Part shown: piece by piece, positions 1 to 11,200 of the stretch | Layout: the number at the start of each line of letters is the position of its first letter | Position numbering within the stretch: the first letter of the stretch is position 1 | Source: Phallusia mammillata | Taxonomy: Eukaryota; Chordata; Ascidiacea; Phlebobranchia; Ascidiidae | DNA length: 64,000 bases | Direction of reading: 5' to 3' | Assembly: GCA_003260075.1 (NCBI GenBank) | Contig: QLIY01000377.1 | Coordinates: 22,567-86,566, forward strand | Made by a program: the position numbers and the translations under genes | The notes under the pieces: model-generated | The model's input: only the letters and a program-made list of their open reading frames with translations | The model's database searches: none | What the model was told of the DNA's origin: nothing

Positions 1-733
1 CTAATTTTAAATAAAAATCTGGGTTTTTAGGTTTATTTTATTTTTATTATGAAACCTCAGATTAACCGTAATAGCCCCCACCGTGAGCATTTTTTACACA
101 AATTGCATTTAAAATGTTTACGTGCGTTACCAACCGGAAATAAGCAAATCTAGCTGCCGGGAGTTCTTACGGAACGTATTGTGTTTGTGTGTGTACTTTA
201 TAAACAACCAAGGTTAGACGTAACAAACTTCAGTTTATACCCACGAAAAAAATGCTCATACAAAGCATTTTGGAATCGCAATAAATTATACTGTGTACTT
301 TTCTTTTAGCACGCCCTTAATGTGTACCATGCAATCGTTTGCCGTTCACGCTGGTTCACAAATGCCTGCATTCATGATCATGGCGGAACACGTGACCGTT
401 GTGAAAAAATAGTCTCCATTATTAAAACAAAAATAACTTGTGTCTAATGTTCTTCTTGTACATTATTTGTAAACGTAAATTTGTAAATTGATTTGTTGTA
501 ACCTAACCTTCGCAATCTTATTTTAAGCCATGGTTTTTCAAAGAATGCAGGCGGATGAATATAAGGTGAAGCGGAAACACTTGTGAAAAACGCACGTGGT
601 TTCACCGCATGTGAAAAAAGACCGGTTCCAGAAAAGTTTCGGACGTTTGGATTTTGTTTTGTCATTCCATTTTCACTTCTTAGTCTAAAGTTTTGTTGCA
701 ACGTTTTAGTCGCAGCTCTGCACAGTAATAAAA
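1..733. other. 5' flank of the cyclophilin gene with a dispersed-repeat copy
   Basis: No coding exon is recognised here. Bases about 30-200 resemble bases about 24880-25060 in a calcineurin intron: both have a T-rich start, then 'tatgaaacct', 'ttttacacaaa', 'gcaatct'-like and 'gagttctt' blocks in the same order, so this is an old dispersed repeat. The last 100 bases before the cyclophilin ATG should hold its 5' UTR and core promoter, but no TATA box or other clear element is visible. Confidence 0.5.
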
Positions 734-2735
734 ATGGCTTTGCCTAGAGTATATTTCGACATTTCCATTGGTGGTGCTCCTTCTGGTAGAATTGTTATGG
801 AGGTAAGATGGACAAAATGTTGAAAATTTGTCTGTTTGTATTTATTGTTGCATTTTTTTATGAGTCATACAGTATGACGTCTAAACAAGTATCAGTTACG
901 TAAACGGTAAAATCATTACTCTGGTCAAATATTTCCAGTGAGGTAGGTTTATGAAAACCTTTTTGGAGCAATTGGCTGCAGCTGATAATAAAGGCCGTCT
1001 TTTCAGCTACGTCCTGATGTTGTTCCGAAAACTGCAGAAAATTTCCGTGCTTTGTGCACTGGAGAAATGGGCTTTGGTTACAAAAATTGTCCATTTCATC
1101 GCATCATTCCAGATTTTATGTGCCAGGTGTGTAATTTAGGTTGCAATTATTTGCCAGGGATTTTATCAACTATCTGTACACTGTTTATGTGAAATTGATT
1201 GGTTGATTATGGACTTTAAAAGCTGTTAGTGTTACATAATTATTTTAATTTAAGACACTTTTTTTACTGTTTCCAAGTCGTATAATTTTTTGATTTCTAA
1301 AAAAGGATTCTCTAGAACAGGGGTTCTTAACCTGGGGTGCACGCACCCCCAAGGGGTGCGAGAACTGTTCCTAGGGGGTGCGGGGATGCTGAATCATTAA
1401 GGTTGGTTAGGTCTATTCTATTTAAGCAATTACAAAAGGGGGAGCGAAAATTAGTAGGTGATTTGAAAGGGGGTGCGAAAATTGGTTGGTGATCTGAAAG
1501 GGGTGCAGCAAGGAAAAAAGGTTAAGAACCACTGCTCTAGAATCAAAAACATTCATTTGATGAAACTTTTAATAAAGTTTTTTTATGTTTGTCTTGTTGT
1601 GTGGGACGGCGTTTCTGTGCAACATTGCATTATTAGCAGTAAAGGAAGTAGGTGACTGTAGTTTAGGAATTAGCTGTTTGCTGGCAAAGGTCACTACTGG
1701 CTGCATACCAAAGGGTTTCCTGCAACTAGTGTAAATCAACAAACTCATGAGCAAAATTAAACTAAAAACAAATGTGGCTACAATAACTTCCCATGGACAT
1801 AACAAGACAAACATCCGAAAACTTTATTGAACGTTAAAGTGCTTTTGACAGGTAATGCAAATACATTTTTTGCTAATTTCTTCTGAATGGCGACTGGATT
1901 TTTACACAAACTTAAAATTTCATAAAAAGGCTTTTTGCAAAGGGTGGAGACTTCACAAACCAAAATGGGACTGGTGGCAAGAGCATTTATGGAGAGAAAT
2001 TTGCTGATGAAAACTTCACTTTGAAGCATCAGGGAGCTGGTAATGATGCTAGGTTTTTATTTGAACTAAACTAAAACAGATTACAGCACAGGGCGACAAT
2101 ATGCAAATCATTTTAAATAATGACAAGTGGTTACTAAACTGGGTCAATGAATTGAATTGGGCATAAAAAATGTTTCTGACAGAACAGCATTGGACTGTGG
2201 GTCCCAGAGAAAACAATCATAGGGCATATTTTGGAATTTACGCTGTTGAGTGTTCTGTTTAAACAGATGTGATTCAAACTAATTAAAAGTCATCTATTAA
2301 GTGACTTCAGTTGTTTATTGTAAACTTTTAAGCATCCCTTTCGATTTGCCCAGCATTATCATTCCATAATTCAGTTAATCACATGGAAAACATTGGTAAA
2401 TTGGTACTGCATTTAATCTGATTTGTGTATATATAGCCGAAGTGTTAATTACTGGCTAGCAATGGTAAATTGTTCTAGTTACAAAAAAATTTGTGTATGT
2501 AGGAACTCTATCCATGGCCAATGCAGGCAAGCACACCAATGGCTCTCAATTCCCCCCCCCCGCGATTTTGTAAAACTCTGTAAACGTTTGTGTGCGCTTT
2601 AGGTTGGATGGCAAGCATGTGGTGTTTGGAAAAGTTGTAGAAGGTGGGGAGCTTTTGAAAAAGATGGAATCCTACGGCAGTCAACAAGGCAAAACTTCAA
2701 AATCAGTAGTCATTGCCAATTGTGGCCAACTTTAA
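734..2735 (+). CDS. Cyclophilin A-type peptidyl-prolyl cis-trans isomerase (5 exons, one partly lost)
   Basis: Peptidyl-prolyl isomerases of this family speed proline cis-trans isomerisation during folding and bind cyclosporin A. Exons: 734-802, 1007-1126, 1943-2039, 2503-2551 (cut) and 2603-2735. The protein starts [18 protein letters not shown]. It carries the catalytic core [15 protein letters not shown] (the Arg and Phe of the active site), then [17 protein letters not shown], and ends in VVIANCGQL. There is no signal peptide and no extra domain, so it is the short cytosolic type. Exon 4 runs straight into a ten-C linker. About ten residues before the LDGKHVVFG segment, and the exon 4 donor, are missing; the active-site Trp codon would be split across this lost junction. 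Phases of the intact exons join cleanly (0, 0, 1). The break looks like an assembly fault, not a pseudogene, because every other splice site and residue is intact. Confidence 0.93.
1318..1534. mobile_element. hAT-type MITE with perfect 8-bp target duplication
   Basis: Inverted ends CAGGGGTTCTTAACCT and AGGTTAAGAACCACTG bound 217 bases. Identical flanking octamers CTCTAGAA at 1310-1317 and 1535-1542 are the target duplication. Lacks coding capacity. It sits in cyclophilin intron 2. 'Ggggtgcg'-type words recur inside. Confidence 0.9.
2552..2561. other. Ten-C contig linker inside cyclophilin exon 4
   Basis: Exactly ten Cs interrupt a conserved coding exon just after the codons for GSQF. The following bases are intronic. 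Other ten-C runs in this window sit between near-duplicate sequences, so this is read as an assembly linker that has removed coding sequence. Confidence 0.8.
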
Positions 2736-2837
2736 ATTACTAGACCATTTTTTACACACATACCTGTCCTCTCGTTGTGTTATATATCTTTGTCAGAAAA
2801 TTCCAAATTGGTGTTTATCTTGTAATCATGCTCGAAA

Positions 2838-2843
2838 AATAAA
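2838..2843 (+). terminator. Poly(A) signal AATAAA of the cyclophilin gene
   Basis: A canonical AATAAA hexamer lies about 100 bases after the cyclophilin stop codon, a normal distance for a short 3' UTR. Confidence 0.65.
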
Positions 2844-3281
2844 CCTGCCAGAAGCATTTTCAAATGCAGTGGTGCACATTACCAACTTGATCTAATTGAT
2901 AACAAAATTGAGAAACCTATTTAGGACCTAAAACTTAATGTGATTCTTCTTTTGGTGCCGTTTTGTTTCGGTGATGATTACCATCATTTAAATTGACTGA
3001 TTAGGTTTTGTTCAAGTTGGTATTTGTCGCTCTTGATAGCTTGTTGAGGTTGCCGTAGCCTGAAAAAGTTTGTAAAACTGGCCAAAAGGGTTACTTAGAA
3101 ATGTAAAATAGTCGATTGGAAGTTTTTGGGCTGCAGTTAAGAAATCGGACCTGGCTTTATGTTATCTCTATATTCTCTGTGTTATTCTCCCTTAAATCGT
3201 TAAGATGGGGGCTCTTATGTATCTTGCATTACAATGATCGGGAAAAAAGGCGTCAACTCGCTATGACCATTTCCTTTAGAT

Positions 3282-3809
3282 CAGTGGTTCTTAACCTTTT
3301 TATCATCGCCGAACCCATACTGTGTTCTTCAGCCTTTGGTCGAACCCCAAAGTTACATCCTAGGTTTTTGCCCCATTTTCTTTGGTGGGTCATAATTAGT
3401 TTTTGTTCAAACGTAAACAGTTACTGTTTGTCATTTTGTTAAATTCTGACATAATAGTACAAGCAACTTGTTCATGATTGCTTTAATTCCGGCAATTTTT
3501 AGTTTTTACCAAAATGAAACAATGTATTTTTAGCATCTGTACACAAACATGAAAAAAATGAAGAAATAAGTTTTTGCTGCCAACAAAATTTCTTTGTTTC
3601 TGCATTCCCCCCCCCCTGTTGAGTGTTCTGTTTAAACAGATGTGATTCAAACTAATTAAAAGTCGTCTATTAAGTGACTTCAGTTGTTTATTGTAAACTT
3701 TTTTTCCCTTTCGATTTGCCCAGCATTATCATTCCATAATTCAGTTAATCACATGGAAAACATTGGTAAATTGGTACTGCATTTAATCTGATTTGTNTAA
3801 GAACCACTG
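3282..3809. mobile_element. hAT-type MITE interrupted by a misplaced contig piece
   Basis: The left end CAGTGGTTCTTAACC and right end TAAGAACCACTG are inverted. Perfect octamers CTTTAGAT flank them at 3274-3281 and 3810-3817. The inside is broken at 3607 by a ten-C linker, followed by a second copy of bases 2244-2426 and a single N at 3797. The true element is therefore shorter than the span shown, and its right half is mostly missing. Confidence 0.85.
3607..3797. other. False duplication: linker plus second copy of 2244-2426
   Basis: After the ten-C run at 3607-3616, bases 3617-3796 repeat 2244-2426 with a few substitutions and a short indel, then end at an N. The copy begins exactly at the linker and ends exactly at the N, inside an unrelated transposon. 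This marks an assembly artefact joining an allelic contig piece. Confidence 0.85.
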
Positions 3810-4140
3810 CTTTAGATAAAACAACTAACACTGCAGCGAGTATAGGCGAACAGTATAACAACACAATAGCGTTTGCAACGACAGACTCCAGACGAACAGA
3901 AATTACCCATGATCTGTGGTATCTGGGTGGCGCAATTGTCATAGGGCGGTCTACTCTCTAGAACATTTGGGACGAAAGGTTTGACGTTCTTTTCAAAGCT
4001 GTTTAATGAGTGTCAATCACATGTTTTAATAAAGTTGACTCCACTCAAAGAAAGGGACGCCGTTGATGGGTTATGTTCGCTGTGATGAAGTAGTTAAGTT
4101 TTATGGTTAAACACGAGGTATACCATTCCAAGAGAGTAAC

Positions 4141-4311
4141 TGCACAACCTTTTCGCTGCGACGGCCGCATTGCAAATCCTTATTTCACCAACAGCCACCA
4201 ATTACCTGCTTGTTTTTGTTCTAAAAGAAATTGGTTTACAAGTATATATATACATATATATTATATGTACACAATCTAAAGAAAGCCAAGATTGATTTCT
4301 AATCTGATGCG

Positions 4312-4394
<83 letters not shown>

Positions 4395-4428
4395 TCTGCG
4401 GCCGTACGGCCGCAAGTTGTGCATCCCC
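4141..4428. mobile_element. Probable hAT-like MITE carrying a long C run
   Basis: The left part TGCACAACCTTTTCGCTGCG followed by GGCCGCA, and the right part with GGCCGTACGGCCGC then GTTGTGCA, are roughly inverted. They match the 'gggtgtgcaacc...ggccgca' type of ends seen at 41184 and 51266. No clear 8-bp duplication was found, and 80 Cs replace part of the inside. Confidence 0.45.
4313..4392. repeat. Run of 80 Cs
   Basis: An uninterrupted C homopolymer. Seven such long runs (33-95 Cs) occur in this window, two of them inside hnRNP coding exons, so they are probably gap or low-quality filler, not genuine tracts. The polyproline and polyglycine reading frames across them are meaningless. Confidence 0.75.
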
Positions 4429-5049
4429 TCATCTAAACCTCCAAAAACTTCCTTACAAGAACTTTTTAGGACTTGCCTTAAATTGAGACTCGGCTAATAG
4501 GACACGTGACCCAACCCTGCAATTTAGTCTTTGTAGACATGTGAAATTTTGATTTTTTCCAATAATTGATTTGCACCGGCATATTTTTCTCTCTCTCAAA
4601 GTCCCTGGTGGCCTCTATGACAAAAAAGTGGCCAAGGGATGTCAGGCACGTTTTATCACACTCAAACCTGATCGGGCTTTTAACTCGGTTGAAAAAATCG
4701 TAGCTTTAGTGGCACTTGATTTTGATTGATGAATTTGTGCAATGCGAGCAAGGCATGAAAACAAACCATTTTTATTGTGTTTTAATTCTTATGTCAGCAA
4801 AAGCTTCATTCTTGAACCATTCTTTATGTTATGGCATACATGCAGTAAAGTAAATCTTATGTTTTTGAAGTCGAATGAAGTGTTCATTACATGCGCCGGG
4901 TTTTACAAAACTGCAAGGTGACGAACTTAACTTAAAACTGAAATAATTGTGACGTCACTAAACCGAGAAAAGATAGGAATCGCGATTACTGACATAATTA
5001 TTTATCACAACACGTTAGCATTGTTCACAATAATAGTCATTGATTTCCT

Positions 5050-6094
5050 CGTAAACATTTGTATGTTGGCGTTATAAACAAGGCACTAGTCAAAGCAGGC
5101 TGCAATTTCAAATGACGTTTTGTCGCTATACGGCCATACGTTTGTTTAAACGGAAAATCTTTCTTGCCTTTCTCAAGATGTGAACATTTTTCGTACAAAA
5201 CTATACAAACTTACCAAAATAGCCAAGGCCATAAGCGTCGAGTTTTACAAAAATGCAAGGTGGCGGATGTAAATCATGGCGTCACTTTTTGTGACGTCAC
5301 TAATCCGTGCAACCTAACAAGCTCCAACTCCAAGCACAATAAACTTTCAATAGAATGCAACGTTCGTCAAATTCTTAAAATTTTTTTTTTTAATATAGTC
5401 ATTTGAAACACTTTGCTTTAACGTTGTTATTGGGTTAACGACGTTTAAAATGTTTTCGTCAAGTTGCTGCTGTTGCTATAAAACCCAAGATGGCGGCGCC
5501 ACCCCGCAACCGCCCACTTGACGCCTCTGGCCACGGCCACCATGTTAAAAAAAATGACCGCACCACTCCACCACGCACTATTCGGCGCCAATGGACTGTA
5601 CATTATAGCGCCAAAACCCTGGCTCGTAAGGTAACATGTTATTGTTTTCCGAGGTTTAAGTTAAAAACAAAAAAATATGGATGTAATGCTGACCGCTGTG
5701 GGTAGATAAAGAAATGTTTAGGCCTACGACCTTTGATGTGCACCCCCGTTTAGAACATACTTTCTTAAATATTGGGCTTTATTGACCAGAGAATAACTGT
5801 TTTCTGATTCACTAAAGTTTAGTGCTTAGTGACTAAACAAATAAAGCAATGAAGAAAACACTTGTTTGAGTTTTCGGACTCGTTAATATTGATATACAGT
5901 TATACACAGTGGCGGACTGGGACCAAAATTTTAGTTGCCAGGAGACATAGAGGACCTCGATCACCTGCCAATACAATGTAGCCTACAAATAATGCAATTA
6001 GAATTGACATGATCATAACTAAGCAAAACATAACCTGTAGTTAATAACTCGATGTCAATTGATTCCTTGTGAAAGTATTGTCGCAACAAAGTGT
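5050..6094. other. Non-coding stretch with a CpG-rich, YY1-like patch
   Basis: No recognisable gene. Around 5486-5600 there is a GC-rich island containing AAGATGGCGGC, which matches the YY1-type motif often found at transcription starts. An open frame follows (5490-5705) but resembles no known protein. At 5908 the words 'cagtggcggactgg' look like a lone hAT end. The rest is AT-rich without structure I can name. Confidence 0.3.
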
Positions 6095-6104
6095 ACGGTG
6101 CATC

Positions 6105-6387
6105 CAATTCTAAAATATGCAGGATCGCTTGGTGCACCTTATTTTCCTTTTAACATCGTTGGTACAAATTTTTATCCCTTGGTGCTCATTTATATCGCTT
6201 GGTTCACCCTTCTTTCGCTAGGTGCAACTTTATTTTGCTTGGTGCACCTGCATACACCTTTACCTAGCGATACTAAGGTGCACCAAGTGACTTGAAAGTG
6301 CACCAAGCGATATAAATGAGCACCAAGCGAAATAAACGTGCACCAAGCGATAAAAATGTGCACCAAGCGATCCTGTATATTTTAGAT
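6105..6387. repeat. Foldback element built of 20-bp 'caccaagcga' units
   Basis: The right arm holds five consecutive 20-base units, each with a GTGCACCAAGCGA-like core followed by an AT-rich spacer. The left arm has the same unit in reverse complement (TCGCTTGGTGCAC). The outer ends, 'attctaaaatatgcaggatcg' and its inverse, are also paired. The whole can fold into a long imperfect hairpin around 6245. No coding capacity; it resembles foldback transposons. Confidence 0.8.
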
Positions 6388-6903
6388 ACACCCCAAAGTG
6401 TAGACTGAAATTATTTAGTTTCGTAAATTTTCTGGTCATCTTTTGAAGGCAGTTTATTACGTCACAGATACGATTAAAACAATAATGAAATTATGTGCGA
6501 ACATACTGTTTGCTGTTTTATTCATTAAGACTAATTTTGTCATTTTTAGGTGTCTCAAACTACAAAATGTAGTTTGGAGCGAATATCGATTAAATTAAAA
6601 TGCTTTCTAAATAAGTTTTCCATTAAAATGATTTAAAACTTTTTTTGCTCGATTTTTGTTATGGATCACCGCACACGGTACTGAGTTACTCCGGTCGATC
6701 AAAAAACGCAGAAGCTACAAGCAACCTTTTGGTTTTTACTTTTACATTCAGTCAAGTCAAGTCAAGTCAAGTCCAAGTAAAATGCCAGTTACCTTCTCTG
6801 ATTGCTAAACCAATTGCAGAAGTCGCTGAAATTAGCGTGACTGTATATACAGTGAATATACTTTCGTTGTTTTTGAGTAACATTAACTTAGATAAAAGAT
6901 ACC

Positions 6904-6905
<2 letters not shown>

Positions 6906-7000
<95 letters not shown>
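6906..7000. repeat. Run of 95 Cs
   Basis: Longest C homopolymer in the window, in intergenic AT-rich DNA. Read as assembly filler or an unresolved gap. Confidence 0.75.
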
Positions 7001-7002
<2 letters not shown>

Positions 7003-8222
7003 AATGAAAGTGTAACTTATTTATTACATTTTCGATCTTTGGAATTTTAATAATATTTAATTTTAAATTTTAATAAAGCATGGATTAAATCTTTTTGTAG
7101 TTATTTAGCAAAGTTGGTGGTGAAATAATCACTGAACAATACCAGAAAGTTTTAAAAGGACGATTTTGTTTAAATGACAATACAAATCTAACTTGCAGTA
7201 TGAAATAACTTTACAATACAAATGTTCTTTACAGAACAGAATTTTAATTAGATTTATTGTGGAGTAAACTAACCTGGTCTTTTAAAAAATATATGTGACT
7301 GCTTTATAGCATAAGTCAGAACAATTGTTTCCATATTAAGGGTTAAAGATTTTGAAATCAACAAAATACCCAAGCTTTTAATTTAGTACAACAACAAAAA
7401 AGGTCATAAACTATATTAATCTAAAACGTTTATTTTGCTGATTGGTAAATAATTCTGCAGAAGTTCTGGAATTTATTTTAAATGGACAGGTTTTATATTA
7501 CATGTACATGTAACCACTGCACTAAAACTATCTGGTAAAACAGCTTACTCTTGTACATATCAATATTGACTGGTCTGTAGAATATGCCAGTTCCCGACGA
7601 GATCTCGTGCATGCAGGACCTATTTCAGCAGGTGCAAAGCAAGTAAAAGAGGTCAATACAGCCCAATTAAATGCCTTTGGTGCAAAATTTTCACGTGCAA
7701 ACCCCAAAACTTGGCATGCAAAATTTTTTTTTTACAAAAAATGCGCACATAGCTGCCACACTCTGCAGACTGGAAATAGGGTGTGCAGGACCATTATGTC
7801 TTGTATGTATGTCTGCATAAAGGCCACATGCAAGCCAATTATCCTGGGTACATCCATCCCAAGTGACAAATAGGACCATGTCTGCAGGCAGTGCTATGTG
7901 CTAAGTTTCTGTTTAGTGTCAAATAATGAAATTGAAATATTTTTTTCAGAAGCAACTTGTAAATGTTACTCTCATACTTTGCAGACTGGTGTATCATCTT
8001 GAAACCATGTCTAAAATTGTCAACATTTTTTGTTTAGGTAGAAACAGCAACAGTAAATTTACAGAATTCTAATTTTTCTTACTTACAATATGGAAAGTTG
8101 AATTTATAGTGGACAGACAATACTTCACTGAACAAGCCACTGGTTAATGCAAGTGGCTACTTCTGGACATTCTGGGTTTTACTTAAGCGTTTATTAGACA
8201 ACACAGACTTCAAAAAATCAGG
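7001..8222. promoter_or_regulatory. Upstream region of the calcineurin A gene
   Basis: About 1.2 kb of AT-rich DNA between the 95-C run and the calcineurin ATG. It must hold the 5' UTR and promoter of that gene unless an upstream non-coding exon exists. I see no TATA box, CpG patch or conserved motif that fixes the start site, and no other gene. Confidence 0.3.
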
Positions 8223-11200
8223 ATGAGTTCTAATAATGACAAAGATCACAAACCATCAACAGTAGAGAGAAGTGTGAAAGGTAACACTAAACAAAAATAT
8301 GAAATAATTAGTAATGTAGGTTTTACCATGAAACCATCATTTTGCTGTGTGTGAAGTCTTAATGTTTGTTTGTGTGGTTTAGTTTGTTATCACTTCTACT
8401 CAAATTGTACATGTGTTAAATTGTACTGAGATTAAAAGAAGTCCTAAATTAAAATTGAACATGAGTTTTCTTCACCTTAAGTGTACACTTTTGTATGATA
8501 TGCTCCATACTTAAATTAAGTATAAGCTCACATCAAAGCAAAACGCTTTAAAAATAAAGTTAGAAAACTTTTAAAGCAACTGCTTGAAATCTTCAAAGCG
8601 AGTTGCTGACAAGGTAAAACTATGCGTCTTTTTAGGGCTTCACAATAGAATAGAGGTTTAAATTACATCAACAATGACTTAACACTCTCCTAACTACATT
8701 GGTGTGTTATGTTACGAAACTGATCCGCTTACAATAACCTTTAACTAACATTTAATTCATTTGTGTTTTTATTGTAATTTCTGCAGCAAGCAGATATGCT
8801 TTGTTATGCCTGCAATAATGCTGTAAACACAAAAATGCCTTAAACAAGTCCAGGAATGAATTATTGTACACATATGTCAGTAGTATGGCATTAAGTAATA
8901 TAACAAACTATTTATACTATTCATGTCATTGTGAGAGCAGAAAAAAGTACTGTTAATGGCTGCGGGCAAAATACTTATAAATTTCTTGCAAAAAGTTGTT
9001 CCATGTTGAACTGCCAATGTCATGCAAGCCTCAATAAAAACAAAAAATTGCCAGGGCACCAGGTCAGTGGTTTTTATCTTATTGTATAATCTTTAGCTGT
9101 CCCATTCCCTCCAAGCCATAAACTCATTGTTGAAGAAGTTTTTTTGGAGAATGGCAAACCTCGCATTGATGTACTAAAGGAACATTTTGTGCAAGAAGGG
9201 AGATTGGAAGAAGATGTAAGTTTTTTTAGTCGTCCATTTTTCGGATTTACTTCTATTGTTAAAAATTGGTCCGAAATTTGCACAACCATTATTATATGAG
9301 TCATTACCAAAACATGAATGACATGTGAAAAAATGGAATAATATTGCTGAAGTATTTTGACACAGTGCAGATTTAAACCTGTTCTTGTTATTTTTTCTGA
9401 AATAGCAGATGAATTTAGAACTGTCAAATACAATTTTGCTGACAAACTTCAGTTAAAATGACAGAGTTGTAACTCCTGTTTTGACTTCTGAATTAGTTGC
9501 CAGTTTACTACATTGCATATTTTTTCAGTGCAATAAGTGACTAATACCTAACAACAAAATGTATTTCAGGCTGCTTTGAAAATTATAAATGATGGTTCAG
9601 CAATACTTCGAAAAGAAGCCACCATGGTTGACATAGAATCACCAGTTACTGGTAAGTGCATATGTTTTAACAAATATTACTTTTAACATAATTCCAAGCA
9701 AGTTGTTCTGAATGGAAATTGAAAATGTATTTTGCACTGATAGTTTTGGTAAAATACATACCCTTTAGTGCCAAAATACCATGACCACATTCTTACTGTC
9801 AAACAAATCTGTTTAAAAATGTTACAGGCTGATCAGTTTTTATGCTGTCTTAAGGTAGTTATCCAGTAACCTTTTGTTTGTAGAAGATAAACTCACACCA
9901 TTGCAGACATTTCTAAGTTTTCCACACACAAAAAACAGATTTTAGGTTTTTCCAGAAGGTAATGCACAAGACTTTTCACACAGACATTATACACTGCCTG
10001 AGAAAAGTTAGGGAAACGTTAAACATTTACAAACACATACTTAGTGCTTGTTAGCAAACAAACCATTACAAATTGGTAGTGAATTAATGTTACATGCTTG
10101 ATACTTGTGTGGGGGTCCTTTGGTGGGAACACTGTTATTGTTGTAACCTATTGATCCCCAGTTGTAGATCAATACTGCTTTTGGTTATTGAATGTTGCCA
10201 TATGATTCCTTTCCACTCCAAAACAACACTTAATTGAAAGGTCAATACGCGTTTTGGGTTTCTATTGGTTGAAACAAAGAACTTGCTATTTTTTTGAGTT
10301 CGAGAGATTTTTATGTGTTTTTTTTTCAACAAAACAATACAATGTTAGACAAGCTTTTTCATGGCAATGTGTCAAGCAGAAACATTTTTATTTTTGGATT
10401 TTAAGTGGAAAGTATCAAATATATTTTACAATTTTCATATAGATTAACTTTGTCATCAGGTATGATCTTTTATTATCAATTAATGTCACACTTGAGCGTA
10501 CATGATAATGACGATTAAGGAATTTTGTGAAAACTATATACACAATGGATAATTTGAAAAATAAAAGCACCTTGTTGTATAGTGCAATACTGGCAAGTCT
10601 AATCATCAAACGTAATATGTTGGTAAGCAAACATTGAGCAAAATTAAAAGGTTACTTTTAGCATATATATACCTAAAACAGCAACCCTGGCTTATATGTT
10701 GCATGAAAATCATGGCTTTCCCAGAAATTCACAAAACTATATATATCCAATCCTGTTAGATGAAATTAAAACTATTACATTGCTTGTGTCCAGTGTATTA
10801 TACTGTAATGTTACTAAACATGCAGTATAGACATGCCCCTTTTCTAATAAATTCATGTCCGCGGCCACAAATTTCATTAACATTACACCTCTGTTAATCC
10901 AGAACTGCTTGGACCAAAAACTTTATCCAGGTCCACCCCCCCCCCTATATCCAATCCTGTTAGATGAAATTAAAACTATTACATTGCTTGTGTTCAGTGT
11001 ATTATACTGTAATGTTACTAAACATGCAGTATAGACATGCCCTTTTTCTAATAGATTCAAGTCGGCTGCCACAAATTTCATTAACAGTACACCTCTGTTA
11101 ATCCAGAACTGCTTGGGCCAAAAACTTTGTCCAGGCCCGCTTGGGCAAAAAAAGTTCGATTAGGTAAAGATCCGGATTAACGGATGTCGATTAGTTCAAG

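Noticed and set aside
4202-7007. Open frames of polyproline or polyglycine across C runs (also at 31572, 38293, 39103, 42294)
   Set aside because: They exist only because the C runs translate as Pro or Gly in all frames. No conserved sequence flanks them except the hnRNP exons, which use other frames or end at the run.
9990-10120. Possible Tc1/mariner end ('cactgcctgagaaaagttaggg')
   Set aside because: The matching inverted end and TA target duplication could not be found in the following sequence, so the element is not supported.
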